This document shows, piece by piece, positions 1 through 8,426 of a stretch of 64,000 bases of DNA. A model generated the notes under the pieces. The model did not search any database and was not told where the DNA came from. It saw only the letters and a program-made list of their open reading frames with translations. The number at the start of each line of letters is the position of its first letter. Position 1 is the first letter of the stretch. A program made the translations under genes and the position numbers. The stretch comes from Lacipirellula limnantheis (GTDB lineage: Bacteria; Planctomycetota; Planctomycetia; Pirellulales; Lacipirellulaceae), in NCBI RefSeq assembly GCF_007746075.1, contig NZ_CP036339.1:5795786-5859785 (forward strand). Reading direction: 5' to 3'.

Positions 1-373
1 TGGGGACGCGGAGTTGGCCGTGGAGCAGCCGCGGCTGGCCGGGGAGGCGCGGTTCGGGGCGAGTGCGGAGCTCGGCCAGCGTGGCGATGATCAGACGGAG
101 GTAGCGGGCGACCGACACGGGGCCGACGAGAATTTCCTCGGCGCGGGCGGCGCTGCCGGGGGGAATGCGTTTGGCGCGGCAGGCGGCTTCGACCCAATCG
201 TGCGCGACGGCTGCGAGCGAGCGGAGGCAGTCCTCGGACCAGCCGATGCGTTCTGCCAGCGACGCGTCGACGAGGCGGCGGGCGCCGAGTCGCAGGTCGG
301 CGAGGGCTTGGTCAACGGCGGCGGTTGACGTATCTGGTGGAGACTTTGCCATCATGCTGGATTCGTTGGCCAT
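1..373 (-). CDS. Partial N-terminus, aldehyde dehydrogenase / acyl-CoA reductase-like protein
   Basis: The reading frame is open from an ATG at 373 (MANESSMMAKSPPD) to the window edge, about 124 residues, so the C-terminal part is missing. Two further in-frame ATGs lie at 355 and 352. The segment WVEAACRAKRIPPGS followed by a GPVSVARYLRLI stretch resembles the N-terminal helical region of a bacterial aldehyde-dehydrogenase-superfamily group in which the NAD-binding and catalytic Cys domains follow. Those diagnostic motifs lie outside the window, so the family call is a resemblance only. The frame is clearly coding in codon usage. A hyphenated palindromic repeat lies immediately upstream (395-492). 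Confidence 0.5.
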   Translation of the reverse strand, partial: MANESSMMAKSPPDTSTAAVDQALADLRLGARRLVDASLAERIGWSEDCLRSLAAVAHDWVEAACRAKRIPPGSAARAEEILVGPVSVARYLRLIIATLAELRTRPEPRLPGQPRLLHGQLRVP

Positions 374-394
374 TAGGCGAATTCGTTCGCTTTT

Positions 395-492
395 AACCAC
401 AGAGAACACAGAGAGCAAGAAGGGAGACGCCGAGCGATCTCTTTCGCTATTTTCTCTGTGTCCTCTGTGTCCTCTGTGTTCTCTGTGGTAAG
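395..492. repeat. Hyphenated palindromic repeat, CACAGAG type
   Basis: The left arm reads AACCACAGAGAACACAGAG and the right arm, ending near 490, reads CTCTGTGTTCTCTGTGGT, close to its reverse complement. Each arm is itself built of a short direct repeat (ACACAGAG-like units with about 9-base spacing). About 35 unrelated bases lie between the arms. The element sits between two minus-strand genes. It could fold as a long hairpin in RNA or DNA. It resembles dispersed intergenic palindromes seen in many environmental genomes; its function is unknown. Confidence 0.75.
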
Positions 493-602
493 TGCAATTC
501 GGGATAGCAATTAAATAAGCTTCGGAGCCGGAGAGTCGCGCTACGTTGGGGCGTCGTCTTCCGGAATGGTGGCCGACCCCCGGGCGGAGCCCGGGGCTGC
601 AG

Positions 603-1076
603 CTAGTAGGGGATGCCTAATTTTCGATATATAAAGCCTAATATCCAGATGGGACCGATGAGGAGGAACTGGAGGTCTTGAAAGAAGGAGGGGCGTTTGC
701 CTTCGATGGCGTGGCCGATGAACTGGCCGATCCAGGCGGCGATGAAGAGGGCCAGCGCGAGTTGCCAGACGGGCGTCGGGCCGACGCGCTCGTAAATGAT
801 GATGCCAACGACGACGGCGAGCGAGAAAACGAGCATGCCGACGGCCAGGGCCGGGGAGAGGCGGGCGTAGAAGAGGAGCGAGGCGGCCACGACGATCGTG
901 CCCCAATTCAAGAAAGGAATGGGGTGCATGAACGCCGGAGTCGGCAGTTCCCAGAGGAAGGCAATGACGCAGGCGGCGATCGTGGGGACGCAGATCCAGT
1001 GCAGCGTTTTGTTCGTGCGGTTGTGGTGGCTTTCGCCGTACTCGCTAAACCACTGGTCGGCGGTTTTGGCTGGCAT
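603..1076 (-). CDS. Mpo1-like (DUF962/YGL010w family) membrane protein
   Basis: A protein of about 157 residues with an N-terminal soluble segment (WFSEYGESHHNRTNKTLHW) and then four hydrophobic segments, which is the layout of the DUF962/Mpo1 family. Yeast Mpo1 is an Fe-dependent dioxygenase that shortens 2-hydroxy fatty acids by alpha-oxidation, and the conserved His residues near the N-terminus and at the end of the second segment pair (IGQFIGHAIEGKRP) fit that metal site. The start is set at 1076 because GAGAAG lies seven bases upstream. A longer frame to 1115 would run into the palindromic repeat at 1109-1196. The bacterial substrate is unknown. Confidence 0.8.
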   Translation of the reverse strand: MPAKTADQWFSEYGESHHNRTNKTLHWICVPTIAACVIAFLWELPTPAFMHPIPFLNWGTIVVAASLLFYARLSPALAVGMLVFSLAVVVGIIIYERVGPTPVWQLALALFIAAWIGQFIGHAIEGKRPSFFQDLQFLLIGPIWILGFIYRKLGIPY

Positions 1077-1108
1077 CGAATCTTCTCGGAATTGAGCGTT
1101 TATTCTTT

Positions 1109-1196
1109 TAACCAAGGAGACACGGAGAGCACGTAGGAGGGGGACTAAAATTTTTCATTGCATTTCCCTCCGTGATCTCTGTCCCTCCGTGGTAAG
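1109..1196. repeat. Hyphenated palindromic repeat, CACGGAG type
   Basis: The left arm ACCAAGGAGACACGGAGAGCACG and the right arm CTCCGTGATCTCTGTCCCTCCGTGGT are imperfect reverse complements with a short-period internal structure (GGAGACACGGAG units), separated by about 37 bases. The design matches the repeat at 395-492 although the unit sequence differs. It lies between the start of the Mpo1-like gene and the end of the upstream minus-strand gene. Confidence 0.7.
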
Positions 1197-1236
1197 TAAC
1201 TTTCGACTTAGCAACCGAACAGGCATGCAGAGGCGG

Positions 1237-3564
1237 TTACTCGGTGGGCGGCATTTTCTCGATCCACTCGCGCACCAGGGCGACGGCGTCTTCGTTGACG
1301 AGGCGGCGGCCGACGTTGGGCATCATGATGCTCGGGTCTTCCGACTCGAGGCGGAAGAGCAGAATGGACTCGTCGGGTTTGCCGGGGATGACGTCGTACT
1401 TGCGGCCGCCGGAACCGTGGCCGGCCGCGACAGGCGCCTTCCAGACGCCGAGCTTGGCGAGATCGGCCTGGTCCCAGCTGAGGTCGAGGCCCGAGGTGCG
1501 GGCCGTGCCGACGGCGTTGTGACAGTGGGCGCAGTTGACGTCGAGCCAGGCGCGGGCGCGCTGGTCGGCAGGCGCCGAGTGGGGGTCGTCGAAGCGCGGG
1601 AAGGTGGGGATCTCGGCGGCGGCGGGCAAGCCGGCGAGCATGCCGGCGTGGGCGAGCGCGACGAGTTGATTGTCGGCGGCGGCCGGGGCGCTGGCGTCGC
1701 CGGACGGCGCGGGGCGATTCAGGTTGCGGGCCGTCGGGCCGATGGGGAGGAACTTCTTGTCCTGGGCGTGGCAGTTGAGGCACTGGTTGGCGTTGGGGAT
1801 GACGTAATCGACGTGGCGCGACCGGCCGTCGGCCTGGATCCAGTCGACGTCGACTTCGCTGCCGCCGAGGGCGAGCTCGGCGTCGGTCTGCTCGTCGTTC
1901 CAGACGTAGGTGACGCCGTACCAACCATCTTCGTTGAAGAGCTCGATGCGCGTTTCGAGAATCTGCTCGCCCTTGCTCGGGTCGGCCGCGTCGTGGGGAT
2001 AGGAAAAGGTTTTGGAGATGACCGTGCCGACAGGGAAAGCGAGCGGCCCCTCGGCGCGATAGTCGATCTGTTTGCCGGGGGGCAGCTTGATGAAGCGGCG
2101 CTTCTCGGCAAAGTCGCTGAACAGGGGCGTGTTGAGATCGTAGAGAACGACGCCGGCCGCGGGGCGATGCTCGGCGAGCGGGCCTTCGAAAAGGCCGAGC
2201 TCGGAGAGCTTTCGCGGCAGCGACCGGTAGACGCGGACGGCGGCGCTGGCGCTGGCCGTGGGGGGATCGTGAGGCGCGAGCGTCACTTCGGGCAGCGGTT
2301 CGATGCCGGCGCTTAAGAGCGCGGCGTCGACGTCGGGCTTGTAGGCGCCGGCTTGGATGTTTTCGGGAGTGAGTTGGGCGAGATTGAAGTTGACGTAGGA
2401 GGCGGCGCCATTGTCGGCGAGATAGATGGTGGGCTTGGCGTTACCCGCTGCGGCGGTGGCCGAGTTGACGACGCCGTCCCACATGATGTCGGGGAATTTG
2501 TCGCCGAGCGCGGCCTTGAGGGGTTCGGCCAGCGCGCCTTGCGGGTTCTGACCGCCGCCGGCGATGCGATTGCCGTGGACCGAGATGAACTCAGGAATCG
2601 CGTCGAAGTTGGGGTCGTTGATTTTGCGATCCATCGCCAGATAGCTGACGATGAGGACGCTGGCGGTTTGATTGTCTTCGATTTGATTGTCGAAGACCTC
2701 GACGCGGTCGGTCGCCATCACCATGACGCCCGTGCCCGAGGGAACGGCGGCGACGATGGCGCCGGGATCGGCGAAGTTGGGGTGGTTGTTGGCGACGACC
2801 TTGTTGCGGAAGACTCGGATGTCGCTGCCCGCTTTGAGCTGCAAACCCGGCATGTCGAAGACCATGAGCCCGCCGGCGTTGTTCGTGGCGACGTTGTCGA
2901 ATACGTCGGCCCCGACGGTGTTTTCGATTTCGATGCCGGCGACGTTGCGCTCGGCGCGGCAACCGCGGACGATGACGCCGCGGCACTGGCCGACGTAGAG
3001 GCCGGCGTCGGAGGCCCCGATGGCGGTGCAGTTTTCGAGCAGCACGTTCTGGCACTGTACGGGATAGAGGCCGTAGGCGCCGTTGGCGGAGGTCGGTTCG
3101 CCGGTCCATTCAACCCGCACGTCGCGGATCGTGACGTTGCGAGCGCCGAGAACCTTCACGGCGTTGCCGGCGGTGTCTTCGACGGCGAGCCCTTCGAGCG
3201 TGAAGTTGTTGCCGGTGGCTTCGATCCCCTGGCCGCCGGCGGATTGGCCCTTGAACGCGAGGATGGTTTTTTCGGGTCCGCGGCCGCGGATGGTGATGTT
3301 GTGGGCGGCGACGTCGAGCTGCCGCTGGAGTTCGTAGCGGCCGGCTTCGAGCTGAATGACGTCGCCGGGAATGGCGTCGATGACGCGGGCCTGGAGGTCG
3401 AACTGGACGCGCGGGCCGGGCGGGATGACGTAGGTCTGGGGCTCAAAGGAGTCGCCCTCGGTGCGGGCGGCCGTGGTGGCCGACACTGGCGGCGCGGCGC
3501 GTTGGCAGCTGGCCAGTCCTGAGAGGCAAATGAGCAGCGCCAGACCAATCAGATGACGTCGCAT
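1237..3564 (-). CDS. Lipoprotein fusing a parallel beta-helix domain to a diheme cytochrome c
   Basis: The start at 3564 gives a clean lipoprotein signal (MRRHLIGLALLICLSGLASC, lipobox LASC with Cys20); an upstream in-frame ATG at 3642 would bury it. The first half is a right-handed parallel beta-helix with repeated short strands such as NVTIRDVRVE, NVLLENCTA and GVIVRGCRA, of the type usually annotated as a parallel beta-helix domain protein (TIGR03805-like). The second half carries two heme motifs, CLNCH at residues 595-599 and CAHCH at 678-682, and resembles the SO_2930/HNE_0200-type diheme cytochrome family. In other bacteria these two families are typically neighbouring separate genes; here they form one 776-residue polypeptide. 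It is predicted to be anchored outside the cytoplasmic membrane. Substrate unknown. Confidence 0.8.
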   Translation of the reverse strand: MRRHLIGLALLICLSGLASCQRAAPPVSATTAARTEGDSFEPQTYVIPPGPRVQFDLQARVIDAIPGDVIQLEAGRYELQRQLDVAAHNITIRGRGPEKTILAFKGQSAGGQGIEATGNNFTLEGLAVEDTAGNAVKVLGARNVTIRDVRVEWTGEPTSANGAYGLYPVQCQNVLLENCTAIGASDAGLYVGQCRGVIVRGCRAERNVAGIEIENTVGADVFDNVATNNAGGLMVFDMPGLQLKAGSDIRVFRNKVVANNHPNFADPGAIVAAVPSGTGVMVMATDRVEVFDNQIEDNQTASVLIVSYLAMDRKINDPNFDAIPEFISVHGNRIAGGGQNPQGALAEPLKAALGDKFPDIMWDGVVNSATAAAGNAKPTIYLADNGAASYVNFNLAQLTPENIQAGAYKPDVDAALLSAGIEPLPEVTLAPHDPPTASASAAVRVYRSLPRKLSELGLFEGPLAEHRPAAGVVLYDLNTPLFSDFAEKRRFIKLPPGKQIDYRAEGPLAFPVGTVISKTFSYPHDAADPSKGEQILETRIELFNEDGWYGVTYVWNDEQTDAELALGGSEVDVDWIQADGRSRHVDYVIPNANQCLNCHAQDKKFLPIGPTARNLNRPAPSGDASAPAAADNQLVALAHAGMLAGLPAAAEIPTFPRFDDPHSAPADQRARAWLDVNCAHCHNAVGTARTSGLDLSWDQADLAKLGVWKAPVAAGHGSGGRKYDVIPGKPDESILLFRLESEDPSIMMPNVGRRLVNEDAVALVREWIEKMPPTE

Positions 3565-3816
3565 GGATACAATCTCCCGACCCGGGAACGGGCGGCGGTT
3601 GGAATGAGGTAATGCGAAAAGTTTGCCGATCAGCCATAGCATAGCAGACGAGTCGATCTTCGCCGAACGATGCGTCGGCGACGACGCGCGCCGTGCGTTC
3701 GGCGGGCTGCGCTGTTAGACTGGCGGGCGGGCCGCTCGCACGTCGTGGCGTGGAGTCGGTCGCTTGTCGCCGAGCGCATTCGGTGTTCGCCTATTCCGCC
3801 CGCGAGCCCTGTCGCG

Positions 3817-6615
3817 ATGCCAAATCTCCATTTGCTTCGCTGGATGAGTCGCAGCCGCCGGCCGGGCGGCGTGCGATCGGGCGCGCTGGAGCGCCTGCTG
3901 TGCGTGGCAATTGGTGGCGCGTTGGGCGCCGGCGTAGCGCTGGCGGCGGCGGTAGTCGCCGCCGGGGGGGATGCGGCGGAGGTTGGCGGGGCCGAGCGGG
4001 TCGACTACGCCCGAGACGTGAAGCCGATCTTTGCGGCCCGCTGCGTCGCCTGCCACGGTGCGCTGAAGCAAGAAGCGGGCTTGCGGCTCGATACGGGCGA
4101 GTTCGCGCGGCGCGGCGGCGACAGCGGCGCGGTGCTTGCTCCCGGGGACGCGGCCGGCAGTTTGCTGGTGGCGCGGGTGACGGCTGCCGACCTGGCCGAA
4201 CGGATGCCGCCGGAGGGAGAAGCGCTCGCACCGGAGCAAACGGCGCTGCTGGCGGCGTGGATCGCCCAAGGAGCCGCCTCTCCCGCCGACGAACGGCCTG
4301 ATACCGATCCGCGCGAGCATTGGGCCTTCCGACCGCTGGTGCGCCCGGCGACGCCGCACGTCGGCGACGGCGGATGGGGGCGGAATCCGATCGACGCCTT
4401 CGTCGCGGACTATCAACAACGTCACGGGCTGCGGCCGCAGGTCGAGGCGACGCGCGGCGAGCTGGTCCGCCGGCTCTACTTCGATCTGTTAGGTTTGCCG
4501 CCGACGCCGGCCGAACTGGCGAGCCTGGACGCCGATCAGTCGCCGGATTGGTACGAGCGTCTGGCGGATCGGCTGCTCGCTGATCCGCGCCATGGCCAGC
4601 GCTGGGCGCGACACTGGATGGACGTCTGGCGCTACAGCGACTGGTGGGGCCTGGGCGAACAGTTGCGCAACAGCCAGCCCCACATCTGGCACTGGCGCGA
4701 TTGGATCGTGGAGTCGCTCAACGCCGATCTACCGTACGACGAAATGGTCCGGCTGATGCTCGCCGCGGACGAGTTGCATCCGAACGATCTCGACAAGCTC
4801 CGCGCGTCAGGATTTCTCGCGCGGAATTACGTGCTGTTCAACCGCACGCAGTGGATGGACGAGACTGTCGAGCACGTCGGCAAGGCGTTCTTGGGATTGA
4901 CGTTCAATTGCGCGAAGTGCCACGACCATAAGTACGACCCGATTGCGCAGGTCGACTACTACCGGATGCGGGCGTTCTTCGAGCCGTATCATGTGCGGCT
5001 CGACGTCGTGCCGGGCGAGGCCGACCTCGGTCGCGACGGCATTCCGCGGGCGTTCGATGGCGCCGGCGATGCGCCGACGTATCTGTTCGTGCGCGGACAG
5101 GAAACTCAGCCCGACAAATCGCAGGCGATTCTCCCGGGAGTCCCAGAGCTATTGGCGTTTCGCGAGTTGAACGTGCAGCCCGTCTCGCTGCCGGTGGAGG
5201 CGTGGCAACCGGAGCGGCGGGCATGGGTGCGCGAGGCGTACCTGGCCGCCGCGGCGAAGCGGGTGGCGGCGGCGGAGGCGGACTTGGCCGCTGTGCTCTC
5301 CCGCGGGGCGACGACGGAGGTCGCCGCGGAAGAGGCGCTGGCCAACGCCCAACAGCGGGCCGCCGAACAAGCGCTGGTCGCCGCCGTCATGGAACGTCGG
5401 AGCGTCGAGACGCGCTGCCAGGCGATGGCAGCCGGCTGGGCGGCGGCTGATGATCAGACGCAAGCGGCGACTGCCGATACGCGGGCGCTGGCCGCCGCGG
5501 CCGTGGCGGCCGAACGGCAGGCCGCCGTCGCCCAGGCGAGCAGCCGCCTCGCCGACGTCGAGTTACGACTGCTACGCGCGGCGGCGGAGGCGAAGGCCCC
5601 GCTCGAGACCGAACTGAACACAGCGCGGCAGGCGCTGGAGGAAGCCAAGAAGCTGGCGGCCGCGCCTGCGGCGGAGGCGGATCGTTTCACGCCGCTCGTG
5701 GGAGCCAAGTGGACGCCGACTCGCTTCCTGAACTCGACGGCCGACGATCCCACGGTGACCGGCGCGCCGCAAAGCACGGGCCGGCGGCGGGCGCTGGCCG
5801 AGTGGATCACCGACCCGCAGAATCCGCTGACGGCGCGTGTCGCGGTAAATCATCTCTGGGCGCGGCATCTGGGGACGCCGCTGGTCGCGACGACGTTCGA
5901 CTTCGGTCGCAAGGGCAATCCGCCGACTCATGTGGAACTGCTCGATTGGCTCGCCGCCGAACTGATCGAGAGCGGCTGGAGCATGAAGCATGTCCATAGA
6001 CTGATCGTCAACTCGGCGACGTATCGCCTGTCGTCCTCGGTCGCCGCGCGCGAGACGAATCGTGCCAGCGATCCCGACAATGCGGGCTGGTGGCGGCGGA
6101 CGCCGATCCGGCTGGAGTCGCAAGCAGTCCGCGATTCGATCCTGGCGCTCGCCGGCACGCTCGACCTGACGCCAGGAGGTCCCCCCGTGCCGCCTGCCGA
6201 ACAAGCGGCGTCGCGGCGGCGCAGTCTGTACTTTTTCCACTCGAACAACGAGCGCCAGATGTTTCTGACGGCGTTCGACGAAGCGTCGGTCAGCGAGTGT
6301 TATCGCCGGGAAGAGAGCATCGTGCCGCAGCAAGCGCTCGCGCTGACCAACAGCGAGCTGGTTCTCGACTCGTCGAAGGTTATTGCTGAGCAGCTCGCGC
6401 AAGTGGAGGACGGCGGAGCGGTCAATGACGACGCCACGTTCGTGCGGCGAGCCTTCCGCACGTTGCTGGGAATTGACGCCAGCGACGCCGAGGTTGCCTT
6501 CAGCGTCCAGGCGCTCGCGGCGTGGCGCCAAATTCCCGAGCAGACCGAGCGATCGCCCCGGGCCAACTTGGTGTGGGTGCTGCTGAACCACAACGACTTC
6601 GTGACCCTGCGCTAA
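3817..6615 (+). CDS. PSD1 domain protein: planctomycete cytochrome c, DUF1549, DUF1553
   Basis: A 932-residue exported protein. An N-terminal hydrophobic segment is followed by a planctomycete cytochrome domain with CVACH at residues 76-80, then DUF1549 (DLLGLPPTPAELASL; CAKCHDHKYDP at about 365) and DUF1553 at the C-terminus (NPLTARVAVNHLWARHLG ... LVWVLLNHNDFVTLR). Between DUF1549 and DUF1553 lies an Ala/Glu-rich stretch of about 170 residues that is likely coiled coil. The start at 3817 is preferred over 3670 because the longer form adds 49 Arg-rich residues before the signal. It is followed after 22 bases by a DUF1501 gene, the standard partner. These pairs are widespread in planctomycetes, often near glycan-degradation genes; the biochemical role is unproven. 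Confidence 0.9.
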   Translation: MPNLHLLRWMSRSRRPGGVRSGALERLLCVAIGGALGAGVALAAAVVAAGGDAAEVGGAERVDYARDVKPIFAARCVACHGALKQEAGLRLDTGEFARRGGDSGAVLAPGDAAGSLLVARVTAADLAERMPPEGEALAPEQTALLAAWIAQGAASPADERPDTDPREHWAFRPLVRPATPHVGDGGWGRNPIDAFVADYQQRHGLRPQVEATRGELVRRLYFDLLGLPPTPAELASLDADQSPDWYERLADRLLADPRHGQRWARHWMDVWRYSDWWGLGEQLRNSQPHIWHWRDWIVESLNADLPYDEMVRLMLAADELHPNDLDKLRASGFLARNYVLFNRTQWMDETVEHVGKAFLGLTFNCAKCHDHKYDPIAQVDYYRMRAFFEPYHVRLDVVPGEADLGRDGIPRAFDGAGDAPTYLFVRGQETQPDKSQAILPGVPELLAFRELNVQPVSLPVEAWQPERRAWVREAYLAAAAKRVAAAEADLAAVLSRGATTEVAAEEALANAQQRAAEQALVAAVMERRSVETRCQAMAAGWAAADDQTQAATADTRALAAAAVAAERQAAVAQASSRLADVELRLLRAAAEAKAPLETELNTARQALEEAKKLAAAPAAEADRFTPLVGAKWTPTRFLNSTADDPTVTGAPQSTGRRRALAEWITDPQNPLTARVAVNHLWARHLGTPLVATTFDFGRKGNPPTHVELLDWLAAELIESGWSMKHVHRLIVNSATYRLSSSVAARETNRASDPDNAGWWRRTPIRLESQAVRDSILALAGTLDLTPGGPPVPPAEQAASRRRSLYFFHSNNERQMFLTAFDEASVSECYRREESIVPQQALALTNSELVLDSSKVIAEQLAQVEDGGAVNDDATFVRRAFRTLLGIDASDAEVAFSVQALAAWRQIPEQTERSPRANLVWVLLNHNDFVTLR

Positions 6616-6637
6616 CGCGTCGGGATAGGCCCTGGCC

Positions 6638-8146
6638 ATGAGCAGCAACTTCTATCATGACGGCGGACCGTGCCAGGATCCTGCGGGCGCGCCGACGGCG
6701 CGTTCGCCGCTTGGCCAACTCGATTCACGACGGGCATGCCTGCTGAAAATGGGTCGCGGACTGGCGGGGCTGGCGCTGGGCGTGATGCTGCATCGCGACA
6801 GCAGTGCGAGCGAGCTTGCCTGGTCGCCGCCCAACGGCCTGCCCCACTTCCCGCCCAAGGCGAAGAACGTCATCTGGCTGTTCATGAACGGCGGGGTGAG
6901 CCACATGGAAAGCTTCGATCCGAAGCCGATGCTCACCAAATACGCCGGCAAGACGATCGCCGAGACGCCGTTCGCCGACACGCAGGATCCGAAGAAGCTG
7001 GCGATCGAGCGCCTCGTGGTGCCCGACGCCAACGGCAATCAGCGCAATACGCTCTATCCGCTGCAAGTCGGGTTTCGCCGGCATGGCGACAGCGGCATCG
7101 AAGTGAGCGACTGGTTCCCGCACATCGCGAGGAACGTCGATCGACTGGCCGTCGTCCGCTCGATGTGGACGACCGACAGCAACCATGGTGCGCAGACGCA
7201 ATTTCACTCGGGACGCCACCGCAACGACGGCGACTTCCCCACATTGGGTGCCTGGGTCCACTATGGCCTGGGATCGCTCAACGACGATCTGCCGCAGTTC
7301 ATCTCGCTCGGCACGCGGGAGTACTGGAACAAGCGCGACGGCTACTACCTGGGACCGGCTCACGATGCGGTGCCGCTGCGGATCGATCCGAGCAATCCGC
7401 TCGACTTTGGCCAGCCGCAACGGCCGCTGGCGGCGAGCGAGCAGGCGGTCGGCGTCGACCTATTGCGCGAGCTGAACGGCATGCGGGGGTCGCTCTACCC
7501 GCACGATCCGGCCCTGGCGGCGCGAATCGCCTCGTACGAGTTGGCGTTTCGCATGCAGCGTTCGATTCCCGCGGCCCTCGATTTCGCCCAGGAAACCGCC
7601 GCCACGAAGAAGCTGTACGGGCTCGACCTGCCGTACTGCCGTGAGTTCGGCGCCCAGCTTTTGGCGTCGCGGCGGCTGGTCGAGAAAGGCGTCCGATTCA
7701 TCCAGATTCAACACGGGGGCGGGGGCGCCGGCGCCTGGGACGCCCACAGCGGCTTGAAGGCGAATCACCAGGGCCTGGCGCTGGCGGTCGATCAGCCGAT
7801 CGGAGCGCTGCTGGAGGATTTGGATCAGCGGGGAATGCTCGAGGAAACGCTGGTGGTGTTCGCCACTGAATTCGGCCGGACGCCCGGGTCGCAAGGCGCC
7901 GACGGTCGCGATCATCACATTTTCGGGTTCACAGTGTGGATGGCCGGCGGCGGGCTCAAACGGGGCGTCGTCCACGGGGCGACCGACGAGATTGGATTTC
8001 ATGCTGTCGAGCACCGGCATTACGTGACCGATATCCACGCCACGATTCTACGGCAGCTAGGCCTCGATTCGCGGCGGCTGGAAGTGCCGGGTCGCAAGCG
8101 TCTGGAGATCGACCATGGCGTTCCGATTGCCGAGATTATTTCGTAG
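6638..8146 (+). CDS. DUF1501 domain-containing protein (sulfatase-fold, exported)
   Basis: A 502-residue protein with a twin-arginine-like N-terminus (SRRACLLKMGRGLAGLALG), then the family hallmark VIWLFMNGGVSHMESFDPKP, a central YELAFRMQ ... RRLVEKGVRFIQI segment, and a C-terminal FATEFGRTPGSQGADGRDHH motif. DUF1501 proteins share the alkaline phosphatase/sulfatase fold and are assumed to act outside the cytoplasm. It lies 22 bases downstream of the PSD1 gene and is surely co-transcribed with it. It differs from the other two DUF1501 proteins of the window, so the three pairs are not recent duplicates. Confidence 0.92.
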   Translation: MSSNFYHDGGPCQDPAGAPTARSPLGQLDSRRACLLKMGRGLAGLALGVMLHRDSSASELAWSPPNGLPHFPPKAKNVIWLFMNGGVSHMESFDPKPMLTKYAGKTIAETPFADTQDPKKLAIERLVVPDANGNQRNTLYPLQVGFRRHGDSGIEVSDWFPHIARNVDRLAVVRSMWTTDSNHGAQTQFHSGRHRNDGDFPTLGAWVHYGLGSLNDDLPQFISLGTREYWNKRDGYYLGPAHDAVPLRIDPSNPLDFGQPQRPLAASEQAVGVDLLRELNGMRGSLYPHDPALAARIASYELAFRMQRSIPAALDFAQETAATKKLYGLDLPYCREFGAQLLASRRLVEKGVRFIQIQHGGGGAGAWDAHSGLKANHQGLALAVDQPIGALLEDLDQRGMLEETLVVFATEFGRTPGSQGADGRDHHIFGFTVWMAGGGLKRGVVHGATDEIGFHAVEHRHYVTDIHATILRQLGLDSRRLEVPGRKRLEIDHGVPIAEIIS

Positions 8147-8183
8147 CGTGTGGCCTCCTCGAAGCTGCCATGCCGAAGCATCT

Positions 8184-8403
8184 AACCGCCAAGGACGCCA
8201 AGGCTCGCCAAGAGGAGCGACGTCAACCCCGTCTTCCTTAGCGCCTTCGCGCCTTTGCGAGAGACAAATTCGTAGAAGTCTCACGCAAAGGCGCGAAGGC
8301 GCAAAAAGAGATCAATAATACAACAAGAAATTGATCTGCGTCGTGCTAGTCATGTCGTCCTGGCAAGCCTCTCCCCGGTGTGCCTTGGCGCCATTGGCGG
8401 TTC
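8184..8403. repeat. Nested palindromic repeat, CGCCAAGG outer and GCGCGAAGGCGC inner arms
   Basis: Outer arms: AACCGCCAAGGACGCCAAGG (8184-8203) and CCTTGGCGCCATTGGCGGTT (8384-8403). Inner arms: GCGCCTTCGCGCCTTTGCGA (8241-8260) and TCTCACGCAAAGGCGCGAAGGCGC (8280-8303). One palindrome is therefore nested in another, and both are built of 9-10-base direct repeats. The element fills the gap between the convergent DUF1501 and oxidoreductase genes and could act as a bidirectional terminator or as a dispersed repeat. The inner type recurs at 22803-22892 and the outer type at 10031-10225. Confidence 0.8.
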
Positions 8404-8426
8404 AATTGAAGCGAGCCGGTGATTAG

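Noticed and set aside
1189..3522. Long plus-strand ORFs at 1189-2316 and 2353-3522
   Set aside because: They are antisense to the beta-helix/cytochrome gene, have Gly/Val/Asp-rich composition and no recognisable motif. They are typical of antisense frames in GC-rich DNA.
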